From: Endozoicomonas euniceicola
GTDB taxonomy: Bacteria > Pseudomonadota > Gammaproteobacteria > Pseudomonadales > Endozoicomonadaceae
Length of the DNA stretch: 64,000 nt
Direction: 5' to 3'
Assembly (NCBI RefSeq): GCF_025562755.1
Contig: NZ_CP103300.1
Coordinates: 4,093,001 to 4,157,000, forward strand
Part shown: in pieces, positions 31,901 through 40,000 of the stretch
Layout: each line of letters begins with the position of its first letter
How positions within the stretch are numbered: position 1 is the first letter of the stretch
Position numbers and translations under genes: made by a program
The notes under the pieces: generated by a model
Database searches by the model: none
Seen by the model: only the letters and a program-made list of their open reading frames with translations
What the model was told of the DNA's origin: nothing

Positions 31901-33613
31901 ACGGTCGAGGGGTATCGCTTTGCCCGGGGCAGCGTCCGGGTGCGTCAGCTCAGCAAGGAAGGGGGCAAGCCCGCTTCAGGCTACTATAACCTCGACTTTG
32001 ACGATGGCCGGGGTTGCCACAACTGCCTCTCCCCCGCCCGGAGCACAAACCAGACGCAAACCATAGGGGGGCATGAGTTTACGGTTCTTGAAGGGCCTGC
32101 CAGGCAGGGCAAGGCAAAATACCTGGCCCATTGGAACAACACCGTTGGTTTTCCGGTGATGGGCAAGGAACAGCTGGACGACTATGGGCAGGTGATCGAT
32201 AAAGCCAGCCCTTACCCGGTGCTGGCCCTGGAGAGCCCGGCTACGTCAGCCAGACAGCCGGTTTACAGTGTGTTTTACGATGTGGACATCAGGGAACTCC
32301 GGTTTGTTTTTGAAAGCACCAGCCATAGGCTGACCGTTACCGTATGGCGCGGCCAGAACCTCGTCCGCAAGGGACAGTTAAACCGAACCAACAAAGCCAG
32401 CCTGGACGTGTTGCTGTCCAGCCGGGATAGCCAGGCCATGCAGCAAAGGTACAAAGTCTTTCCCTTCTCCCTGTCATCACTGAAACTGGTTGCCCGTGAC
32501 GATAACTGGGCGCTGGAATCCGGTGACTATCGGTTTCACCTGGGTGCCATTGATGACCGGATACTGGCTTTTGAGCGGCTCAGCCCCTCAATCGTGACGA
32601 CTTTGTCTAAGGCCATGCCTTTTGATGGCTTTGTGTTTGCCGGTGAGCAGGCCAACGAACGGATTAAAATGATGGAGCTGGCCGAACGGCTGGCACCATC
32701 GGTGCCCCGGTTATTTGACGGGGCGAAGGCAGCCAGCCCCCGGATTGACGGCAACGGCCTGAATAACATTCTTTATATCGCCCCGGAAAAAGCGATCCGC
32801 AAGGTCTATGGCCATAACGGCAATGACCTGTTCCTGCTGGGAGACCCAGGCCAGAAAGGCGGCCAGGCAAACACCCGGAAAACCATCAACCGAACTCCGG
32901 TGGAACTTAATGGTGATGCTGGCGATGACATTTACGACATCCGGTCATCACGGAATGCCACCGTCACTGACAGCCAGGGACAACATACTGTTATCCTGTC
33001 GTCAGGCTCCAGAAGCAACCTGAGGTCACTGGAGGGTAAGAAAAGCACCCGGCTCTACCTCACTGACCTCGAGCCGGAGGAGGTGCAGTTCAACCTGCGC
33101 CGCAAAACCGGTGGCAGCAACCTGAACCAGACGACGGTGGATAACCCGGGCAGTACCGGCCTGAATGATACCTTCGTAGTGATCCCCCACCAGGGCTCGG
33201 AACTGGCGGTGATTAGCCTGTCGGCACTGGATAGCATCTACTTCAGAGGGCGGCGTTACACCAGTGACCCCACAGGCTGGGTAACGGGGCGCAACCGGAC
33301 GCTGGCCGGGCCCGGAGTTAACCGGTTTGGGCCGGAGACACCGGAAGGCAAGATCATCAGTGGCCAGCGCCTGGCTGCCAGCCTGATGCCAGCCGGGGAT
33401 AAAAAGAGCGGGACAGCCCGACTCCGGGTGCCCGAGACCAACCAGGGTTCAGCGCGGATAGAGCAGCATTTCCAACAGCTGGTGCAAAGCCTGGCGCCTT
33501 TAAATGCCAACGTTATGGGAGGGGAGGCTGCTTTTGTGCCGGAAGCGCAGAACGTGACCAGCCTGAACATGACTTCCCCCCTGGCCAACACCACCACGCT
33601 GCCAACGACTTGA
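22976..33613 (+). CDS. Toxin B: TcdA/TcdB-like giant autoprocessing protein
   Basis: This 3545-aa protein starts with a glycosyltransferase-like region (KTIHFVVIGELTRAQ near residue 15; GGLVVDIN with D214 and N216 in place of DXD). A C80 autoprotease follows with D489 in TPYDHK (TcdB has TPYDS), H550 in KAHGNY and C586 in IDACSVEKF. R870-K-R-R873 is a furin-type site between C863 and C880. Residues about 955-1045 look like a second C80 fold without His or Cys (GSP at 1006-1008, VSSS at 1036-1039). A hydrophobic stretch at about 1327-1424 suits membrane insertion. About 1500-3250 is beta-rich with many aromatic hairpins such as GYYFYNRQLRRLYFD. RTX-like HNGNDLFLLGD and NGDAGDDIYDI lie near 3275-3320. 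The tail is TSPLANTTTLPTT. No signal peptide. Codon composition changes sharply at the furin loop. Confidence 0.82.
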   Translation: MPNVPAAQKNPLQKTIHFVVIGELTRAQALRIETWAKANPDWSIKLWKDGNSYFDRLVLKEMASELLEIDDMKKQIRGQGTPIGNDDWAEKLPDSIGFDLDILRNHQRQMAKSINRKVKPGGKTRADAVKGWLISNHGKSKNELDDIIKAQQSIYDTLKKNGVDIEDSGSQFPFFTVDEKKLYIDAAYNYADFTTAQRVMQLLLLDKHGGLVVDINTFPKINSDVFSEISDEDTFALFRKMFGDHSSLVVQKEDIEKGFHELEKKARLQALLQRLKSDFITTDTPLDEDYLSKLRDYGYGSRAESIIRASEKAPESQWFEPLGTLMMGDEDILMAGSGGGNEGDFYFLAAHRNTFTVTNVLHEAVLFFKTKPYEDMPLKDLRDAKNRIRQLLRLSIGGSGLTADQEKEYIDEALTAIDKLDERGFLPPIDPYGDVLGRRSIERLFYSYAMKNTLNPGTPFIYEPDRLKGGIHGVNHAYDIATADATPYDHKVIIIAGNQPEIIRGGILLFQRNPGQSSLVLWDKNQQRLIKLAGKQRAVTENSKINVKAHGNYLKVGDFDASGIADIIAKVVPSGGRVKKVRIDACSVEKFSHLIDPKLDSASQEALGSTFGGSLLRALEKKGISAGVVVTNNKQAFIDSFLGGRYAFNVSGEKDRFYTEIILRKPGDSIVETRLVDGKLLSKIRPGHSALKKEVIGKKRTDEIIHLSLAHRPSYHFDSAALYGHLHKGNILIPATVEAIVLAAGKEDFSGKIIALGNPEYAEGIQWVLNETMTSSSANAWLSKVKKYFGLDAGVMFTRIQKEYSKGRNINKRTMMALPLKNLKKRIANGQIEVVAGSFEDADIIKARYNEPFSYVSQSSDLCRFAPSTRKRRSASTASCRNDPEPFADSLKLLSDDKTQIVLDGQQKDIALVDAPEGSALSKLQQEIKDYRRRVAQAALKPSLGKHSIIALDEASFASAKELASKPDSRAEAFQFIPGKSVLVSADGLVVPLVRGGSVSRVSLVGSPESFAAGLGAQCVGDVVADGRVGQLDALVSSSAQSIREAFPGSRLQDLVAVSDSQRVNTLSSALAARAGTGFTAFDPHGWQGHGKTLRRYWQHDALASHPPQSRSVNADIDRQLQFERLARNFSDWLGSAEVNAHLGPDYTPLLSTLTKTDDQWSMDFIRENTKATRTLQFASAAPAELKTYLDRQNQKVKAPGFRHKLKKLFKPTRTSGYVSEALSLVDSFQMLMIVIQRGKFLEQISKTEGMSDSLYRALVMHSYVNMGMAATQATELVGQVVGLVKDSRPISRILPSETKVVKRVSPGGAGSAKSLSTATRLTRYGKAVKAVRFAGKAVGAAGVGLMAFSTGLTAYEYSQIEDDEIKDLYRSRLIVESVGLAATLFSLVASGPVGAAVAVAVFLGMLIAEAFFADKMKEIEIQRKLQVARQAVEKFNDIYRELNPDSFFPISEENKTRALEAVRKILANPNKSDYGWVNDELKGALYPLGPTVVDRIFKKIKDEFDSDQFEINNNIYDFLNQEGLIPEAHGETADFYFNPATNQTFSVGLKKIDLQGKQLDYGRMFFRHQHFEIKKRGTKVSAVLFPLGDFTDVIYSYVKSDCKAGRRLSFYQCTDGIFNVTGIMPDKIGTVIMPARLDWDFGGEYTEFDDARTIPDSGSRRFFDAIHNSGARIKYYDTETVKGDNPKGNSQSDTVEKGYMIQRLVREESRHTDVLLNLDYEDHDIIFPPKIREPSNTGRGLLYTVNVPDNSKNSYRLIIKDNWSINLKNLENARSASFSLYYHGDREVRCINRYYNLYEGKHCGFSRTDDGFTFKLGGASVYFDLPKDALSEEEKNHYKVMIVDDHAGFKVTPLHKKAPIELLYFISKRPIQESAQRVRYFAKIEAAFNRNEYSYAFRLKPAPKGSTRYLFPDRFVPVILQWKPGKPAWQNRPTKEVRADGSEVYHGLTSFAPGGEHKWERFQLWYDRSNTVEITLCRPEGVEPGHVIPIMGAPETGYYFYNRQLRRLYFDPASALTPLKIKRFNFGQRVGDMSDFYTTPHTFPYEIAGYKVTDDPDNAPEKQLMVMTRAGVWFALDGLKTESGQAERQFKHTPAFISTTLVNYQEALTQVSASDFVTRFLPVNIVDTDNASHLLRSGFYDKKNNVMMTYLVSSIDFYDKGQFEAKCLKDSASGREVVGLKYIDALKQYRLFAKDSISLRQSVTTDCVLITGWGGVYLRLTPELTGPVIKDHSPVHSFRKGNAVYYVMHNSASGALYYATIDRPPADRGNLLVTPLSNLNLLTFGHDDLDARGGKGGFLDIKSLKNGILAYTLNGYILMIPNEALLSGTRLGELPLEAYRFDGWHYGYTDKGQPVRFNAPTANISREYYQLPKDSTIDLTDLDMGVIVGGLYDRHFGKDMIAPENRNRQQASAFLADLKQAVRRVCEQFALDFGEEAPDLLRLPLVHPPKGKPLPAFLTQMDFWFLRSENRLFAANASDSFRIGGDNGNSLMALKGEGDSLPYRFYMNPVSGAPAGHPYCRQNPVVPNLLPEVFRPEVSVPCEDGNNNPEADYFWNNVRQQWEASSEHYLFTLADGNRTLSGLTFINDRHSPEQQQAAYFSLTGDYSSDRHKEVWQRLSGRVSDRLSSGMTPPYREFPKQPLLEIEFVPGGQTGRVYRQAWYDTRDNRLFLGPKNHGDEELVLVGSLNAGSRSGLPERAGALCFNRKKHKVFFIDSHRAIPVHKSAGWSGPYEQGLGRLSNIEVSSDGHALRVYGSAGDDRLTVSDFLLDTLYFDRGKGARRFSANPDRPHDLTLYFDGKGGNDSFSVKFSDLTYCAQVIIKLEMQPAATPPGDNNGQSQRILIHAPAFQSTLLRHENDLLILDRFDPKGVLRIKQVWTAPLAPLPKPTGIQFNDARFTLDQLQAEVQANQGIYMPPLAAGTGTLPSAPVPATPDRPLFIDVAPGFQLVPKKQADTLKLTVQPVSGAVNGTTSMTVEGYRFARGSVRVRQLSKEGGKPASGYYNLDFDDGRGCHNCLSPARSTNQTQTIGGHEFTVLEGPARQGKAKYLAHWNNTVGFPVMGKEQLDDYGQVIDKASPYPVLALESPATSARQPVYSVFYDVDIRELRFVFESTSHRLTVTVWRGQNLVRKGQLNRTNKASLDVLLSSRDSQAMQQRYKVFPFSLSSLKLVARDDNWALESGDYRFHLGAIDDRILAFERLSPSIVTTLSKAMPFDGFVFAGEQANERIKMMELAERLAPSVPRLFDGAKAASPRIDGNGLNNILYIAPEKAIRKVYGHNGNDLFLLGDPGQKGGQANTRKTINRTPVELNGDAGDDIYDIRSSRNATVTDSQGQHTVILSSGSRSNLRSLEGKKSTRLYLTDLEPEEVQFNLRRKTGGSNLNQTTVDNPGSTGLNDTFVVIPHQGSELAVISLSALDSIYFRGRRYTSDPTGWVTGRNRTLAGPGVNRFGPETPEGKIISGQRLAASLMPAGDKKSGTARLRVPETNQGSARIEQHFQQLVQSLAPLNANVMGGEAAFVPEAQNVTSLNMTSPLANTTTLPTT
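25562..25615 (+). other. Cys-bracketed furin-type site in toxin B
   Basis: Encodes C863-RFAPST-RKRR-SASTAS-C880. The polybasic RKRR followed by Ser fits furin-family cleavage; the cysteines could bridge it. Confidence 0.65.
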
Positions 33614-34021
33614 AACAGGTTTGGCATCCTCTCCCTGCCGGGTCGCCCGGGAGCTTGACCTGAATGTCAGCGAGGTTCGGAAAATGACTCAACAACTCCG
33701 GCAGGCAGTGTACGACAAAAGTCTGATGTAGTCCTCAGTGGCGAGATGGAATGCCATGAGGTCTACATGCAGAGCCATAATCTAAGTATTACGACACTCG
33801 TAGTGCAATTATGATCTATGCTTGCAACTTTGATGCTATGTCGTCGTTATTTCTTCTTTCACGCCCACTTTTGGTGATCGATCTGCCAGATAAGCCCTGT
33901 AAATTTTTGCTGTGTGAAGATTGCCGTTACAGCAATGGGGGCCTGGTCAAATGGATCAGGTATACACAAATAGACGTGTAATGCCGTTTGGTCAACTAAA
34001 GTGAAACGCAGGTAATGAGTC
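33614..34021 (+). other. Spacer between toxins B and C
   Basis: These 408 bp contain no gene. They differ from the C-D spacer (44756-45163) at one base that I can see (TTTGG here, CTTGG there near the end). A short GC hairpin CCGGG-TCG-CCCGG lies about 26 bp after the stop. The conserved upstream block of the array occupies the last 150 bp. Confidence 0.65.
33871..34021 (+). promoter_or_regulatory. Conserved upstream block of toxin C with a dyad
   Basis: A 7-bp inverted repeat TTGCTGT (33907-33913) / ACAGCAA (33929-33935) lies about 90-115 bp before the ATG. It is a candidate regulator-binding site or RNA hairpin. The end GCAGGTAATGAGTC supplies a ribosome-binding site. No confident -35/-10 pair was identified. 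Confidence 0.5.
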
Positions 34022-37000
34022 ATGCCTAATGTTCCAGCCGCTCAAAATAATCCATTGCCAAAGAAAATACATTTTGTCGTCATCGGTGAGCTGACCAGGG
34101 CCCAGGCCTTGAGGATTGAAACCTGGGCGAAGGCCAACCCGAACTGGAGTGTCACATTATGGAAAGATCAGGACAGTTATTTTGACCGTCTTGTGTTGGA
34201 GGCAATGTCCAGCGATTTGCTTAAAATTGATGAGTTAAGAGCGAAAAACAAGAGGCAATGGCAAGGTGATTTTTTAGAAAAAAATAAATACAAAAATATA
34301 CCAGTAGATTTTTATACTGATTTGAAAATATTCAGGCAACGACAGAAACAAATGGAATTGAATATTAATCATCAAGTTACATCTGAAGATAAAACACTAT
34401 CAGGTGTGATTAAAAACTGGCTGTTTTCCAATCATGGAAAATCTGAAGGTAAAACACGATCAGGTGTGATTAAAAACTGGCTGATTTCCAATCATGGAAA
34501 AAGTGAAGAGATACTGGATGATATTGTTCAAGAGCAACAAACTATTTATGACGGACTTAAAAAGAGTAATGTTGATGTTGTTGATTTGAAATCTGTCATT
34601 TCTACTTTAAGCCAGGATGAAGAAAAATTATATAAGGACGCCGCTTACACTTATGCTGATTTCACACTAGCCCGGAAACTCATGCAGTTAAAGGTATTAC
34701 AGGCAAATGGTGGTATTATTGTTGATGCCAATGCTTTTCCAGAAATAAATAGTGATATTTTTTCTGAGAGTAATAGCGGTGACAGTTTATACGCACAATT
34801 CAAGAATAGATTTAGTGATAATTCTAACTCCGTCGTCCAGAAAGAAAATATAGTACACGGTTACCGCAATCTTGAAGGGAAGGCCAGGCTTCAAGCGTTG
34901 CTGCAAAGGGTTAGTAGTCATTTTGTTAACAGTGAGGCTCCGTTAGAAGAGAATTATCTTTTAAAGCTCAGGAAGTATGGTTACGGTCCTCAGGCAGAAT
35001 CTATTATCAGGGCATCGGAAAAAGTATCAGAGAATCGTTTTTTTAAACCTTTAGGTACACTGGAGATGGGGGATAAAAAAATCTTGATTGCCGATAGCGT
35101 GGGAGGTAATGAGGGGGATATTGATTTTTTGGTAGCTCAGCCTAATGCAGAGGCAATCACTTCCGCTGTGAAACGAATAACTTTATTCATGAAAGTGGAA
35201 CCCTATGCGTTAGAATTTGGGTTTGAGACTAATAGGAATATAAAATTTGATAAACTTTCAGCTGAAGCTAATAAAGCCGTAAAGGATACTAGAGCTTACT
35301 TTAAAAAACAAATCAGTGATAAAAAGCTGAATGAAGAACAGAAAGCAGAATACCTCTTGAGTGTGCTTGATGGATTGTTTCAGCTCAGAAATAGGGGGAT
35401 TATTCCACCTATAGATCCTTATGGTGATGCATTAGGCCGACGAAGCCTTAATATGGCAGCCCACGCGCTGGGGCAAATGGATACCCGCTATTCTGGTTCG
35501 CCCTATATTTATGAACCTGACCGCTCAAAGGGGGGAACTCACGGCATTGACCTGGCTTTAGATATCTCTACTGTAAAAGACACCCCTTATGATCACAAGT
35601 TGATTATTTCTGTTACCACCTTTCCTGACATTATGTACGGAGGCGCTTTGTTATTTCAGCGGAACCCTGACCAGTCGTCGTTAGCATTATGGGATAAAAA
35701 TCAACAGCGCCTTATTACTGTGGCAGGAAAGGAACGAGCGGTAACTGAAAATTCAAAAATCATCGTGTCAGCTCATGGGAATTATTTGAAGATTGGTAGA
35801 TTGAGTGCCAGTGAAATTGCGGATATTATCGCTAGAGTCGTCCCTCATGGAGGAAGGGTCAAGAAAATAAGATGTATTGCTTGTTCGCTCGAGAAGTTCT
35901 CCCAGCTCATTGATCCAAAATGGGAGTCCGCCTCCCAGAAGACCCTTGAGGGCACCTTTGGAGGCTCTTTGTTGCGTGCTCTTGAAAAAAAAGGTATTTC
36001 TGCCGGGGTCGTAGTGACTCAGAACAAAAGTACTAGGATGCAACACTTTTTTGGTTACTTATATTCATTTGGGATTGGCAGTGACAATAGTGATTCTTAT
36101 GTTCAAATGATTCTCAGAAAGCCTGGTAAATCTATTTTTGAAACCAGACTTATTGATGGTGAACTGTCATTAAAAATAAGGCCCGGACAGTTACAATTTA
36201 AACCTCATGGCATAGTGAGCAATTCTTATGATAGGAAAGACAGGAAATATTCTCTTACAAGTGATTCCCAACAGACATTTGATTCAGCTCAGCTTTATGA
36301 ACACCTTCGTCGGGGGAACATTCTTATTCCCGCTACTCTTGAGGTCATTGTCCTGGCGGCAGGGAATGAAGATTTCAATGGCAAGATCATTGCCCTGGGT
36401 CAACCCCGGTATGCGGAAGGCTTACAGTGGCTGCTTAATGAGGCAATGGCGCAGACACGTTACGATCTATGGTGTGACGAAACAAGAGAATATCTTGGCC
36501 TCGAAATTGACATCATGACCCAAATGATTGCAGAAGAGTATGCTGGGATTTCTGGTTTTTTTAGCAGAATATGGAGTGTCCCACTTACACAATTAAAAAA
36601 GAGGATTGCTAACGGACAAATTGAAGTGGTGGTGGGCAGCTTTGAAGACGTGGATGGTATTATTAAAGCCCGGCACCCTGAACCATTCAGCTATGTGTCA
36701 CAGAGTCCCGACTTTTGCAGGGTTGCCCCCACCCGAAAAAGGCGCTCCGCCTCAACCGCTTCCTGCCGTAATGACCCCGAACCCTTCATCGATTCCCTCA
36801 AGCTGCTGTCCGATGATAAAACCCAGATCGTTCTCGATGGTCTGCAAAAGGACATTGCCCTGGTCGATGCCCCGGAAGATAGCGCCCTGTTTAAACTTCA
36901 GCAGGAAATAAAAGGCTACCGTCGTAGAGTGGCGCAGGCAGCCCTGAAGCCGTCCCCGGGAAAACACAGCATTATTGCCCTGGACGAGGCGTCTTTTGCG

Positions 37001-40000
37001 TCGGCTAAAGAACTGGCCAGCAAGCCCGACAGCCGCGCTGAGGCCTTTCAGTTTATTCCCGGCAAAAGCGTGCTGGTCTCAGCCGATGGACTGGTGGTTC
37101 CCCTGGTTCAGGGCGGCAGTACCAGCCGGGTCAGCCTGGTGGGCAGCCCCGAATCGTTCGCTGCCGGTCTGGGAGCCCAATGCGTCGGGGACGTGGTGGC
37201 CGATGGTCGGGTGGGTCAGCTGGATGCCCTGGTTTCCTCTTCTGCGCAGGCCATCCGTGAAGCCTTTCCAGACAGCCGGCTGCAGGATCTGGCAGCGGTC
37301 AGCGACCACCAGGCAGTGAGTCCCCTGACGTCTGCTTTAGCGGCACCCGCTTTTGCTGCCTCCTTTGCCCCCCGGGGGTGGCAGGGACACGGTACGACAC
37401 TTCGCCGCTACTGGAAGAGTGATGTGCTTGCCCTGCATCCACCACAATCTCAGTCGATTAATGCGGATATTGACAAGCAGTTGCAATTTGAACAGCTGGT
37501 CCGGAACTTTTCTGACTGGCTGGCTTCCCCCGAAGTGAATACCCCTGCGGGTTCTGACTATACGCCGTTGCTGACCACGTTAAAAAAAGTGAACAACCAG
37601 TGGCACATGGATTTTATCCGGGAGGGTACCAAGACAAAAAAAAACCTGCAGTTTACGAGTACCGCACCCGCAGAGTTAAAAAACTACCTGGACAGTCAAA
37701 ACAAGGCTATCAAGCCCTCCGGGTTCCGGCATAAGCTAAAAAAACTGTTCAGGCCCACCCGAACCAGTGGTTACGTCTCTGAGGCCCTCTCCCTGGTTGA
37801 CAGTGTCCAGATGCTGATGATCATCATTCAGCGGGAAGCCTTCTTTGAACAGGTCTCAAAAACCGAGGGAATGTCAGACTCCCTATACCGCGCCCTGGTG
37901 ATGCACAGTTATGTGAATATGGGGATGGAGGCCACCCAGGCGACGGAACTGGCGGGCCAGGTGGTTAACCTGGTTAAGGACAGCCGCCCAATTAGCCGGA
38001 TCCTGCCCAGTGAAACAAAAGTGGTGAAACGGATTCCCCCTGGTGGCGCGGGTTCGGCCAAGTCATTGGCGACAACCACCCGGCTAACCCGCTATGGCAA
38101 AGCGGTGAAGGCGGTCAAGTTTACCGGCAAGGCCCTCGGGGCGGCCGGTGTTGGATTGATGGCGTTCAGCACCGGGTTAACGGCTTACGAATACTCCCAG
38201 ATAGAAGACGATGATATTAAGGATTTATACCGGTCAAAACTCATTGTCGAAAGCGTAGGCCTGGCGGCCGCCCTGTTCTCTTTAGTGGCCTCCGGACCGG
38301 TGGGGGCGGCCGTCGCGGTAGCGGTTTTCCTGGGGATGCTGATTGCGGAGGCGTTCTTCGCCGGCAAGATGAAAGAAATTGAGATACAGCGGAAGTTGCA
38401 GGTGGCCAGGCAAGCCGTAGAAAAGTTCAATGACATATACCGGGAGCTGAACCCGGACAGCTTTTTCCCCATCAGCGAGGAGAACAAAACCAGGGCCCTT
38501 GAGGCGGTCAGGAAAATTCTTACCAATCCGAATAAAAGCGATTATGGATGGGTCAATGATGAGTTAAAAGGGGCACTTTATCCCCTGAGCCCAACCGTCG
38601 TCGATCGTATCTTTAAAAAAATAAAGGATGAGTTCGGTAGTGACCAGTTTGAGATTAACAACAAAATTTATGATTTTCTGAACCAGGAAGGCCTGATTCC
38701 AGAGACCCACAGGGAAACCGCTGATTTCTACTTCAATCCGGCCACGAACCAGACGTTCTCTGTGGGCTTAAAGAAAATTGACCTTCAGGGAAAGCAGCTT
38801 GATTATGGCCGAATGTTTTTCAGGCACCAGCACTTTGAAACAAAAAAAAGAGGTACGACGGTGTCTGCGGTGCTGTTCCCGCTGGGTGATTTCACGGATG
38901 TTATCTATAGCTATGTGGAGAGCGATTGCAAGGCGGGCAGACGGCTGTCGTTTTATCAGTGTACGGATGGTATTTTCAATGTCACCGGCATTATGCCCGA
39001 TAAAATAGGCACCGTTATTATGCCGGCCCGGCTGGACTGGGACTTCGGAGGGGAGTATACGGAGTTTGATGATGCCAGAACCATTCCCGACTCAGGTAGC
39101 CGGCGCTTTTTCGATGCGATCCACAACTCCGGGGCAAAGATTAAGTATTACGACACAAAAACGGTCAAGGGTGATAACCCAAGGGGAAGCAGCCAGTCTA
39201 ATACGGTTGAGAAGGGGTATATGATTCAACGGCTTGTCAGGGAAGAGTCCAGGCACACGGACGTACTTTTGAATCTGGACTACGAAGACCATGACATTAT
39301 ATTCCCGCCAAAAATTCGGGAGCCGAGCAATACTGGAAGGGGGCTTCTGTACACCGTTAACGTACCTGACAACAGCAAGAATAATTACCGGCTGATCATC
39401 AAGGACAACTGGTCTATTAACCTGAAGAACCTGAAGAACGCCAGGTCGGCTTCGTTTAGCCTGTATTACCATGGGGATCGTGAGGTTCAGTGTATTAATC
39501 GATATTACAATTTGTATGAAGGGAAGCATTGCGGTTTTTCACGGACCGACGATGGGTTTACTTTTAAGCTGGGTGGCGCCAGCGTTTATTTTGATCTACC
39601 GAAAGACGCCCTCAGCGAGGAAGAAAAAAACCATTACAAGGTCATGATCGTTGATGATAACGCGGGCTTTAAGGTCGCTCCCCTTCACAATAAAGCACCA
39701 ATAGAGCTGCTCTATTTTATCTCGAAAGGGCCAATTCAGGAGTCGGCACAACGAGTCCGGTATTTCACAGAGATTGAGGCGGCCTTTAACCGTAATGAAT
39801 ACAGTTACGCTTTCCGGCTCAAGCCCGCCCCGAAAGGCAGTACCAGGTATCTTTTCCCTGGCCGGTTCGTGCCGGTTATTTTGCAGAAGACTATACAACG
39901 GGTTTTTTTACAGGTCTGGTATGACCGCAGCAACAACATTGAGATTACATTTTGTCGGCAACCGGGTGAAGAGCAGGGGCATATTATCCCTGTTACGGGG

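Noticed and set aside
33639..33655. Intrinsic terminator after toxins B, C and D
   Set aside because: The CCGGG/CCCGG hairpin has only a 5-bp stem and no U-run.
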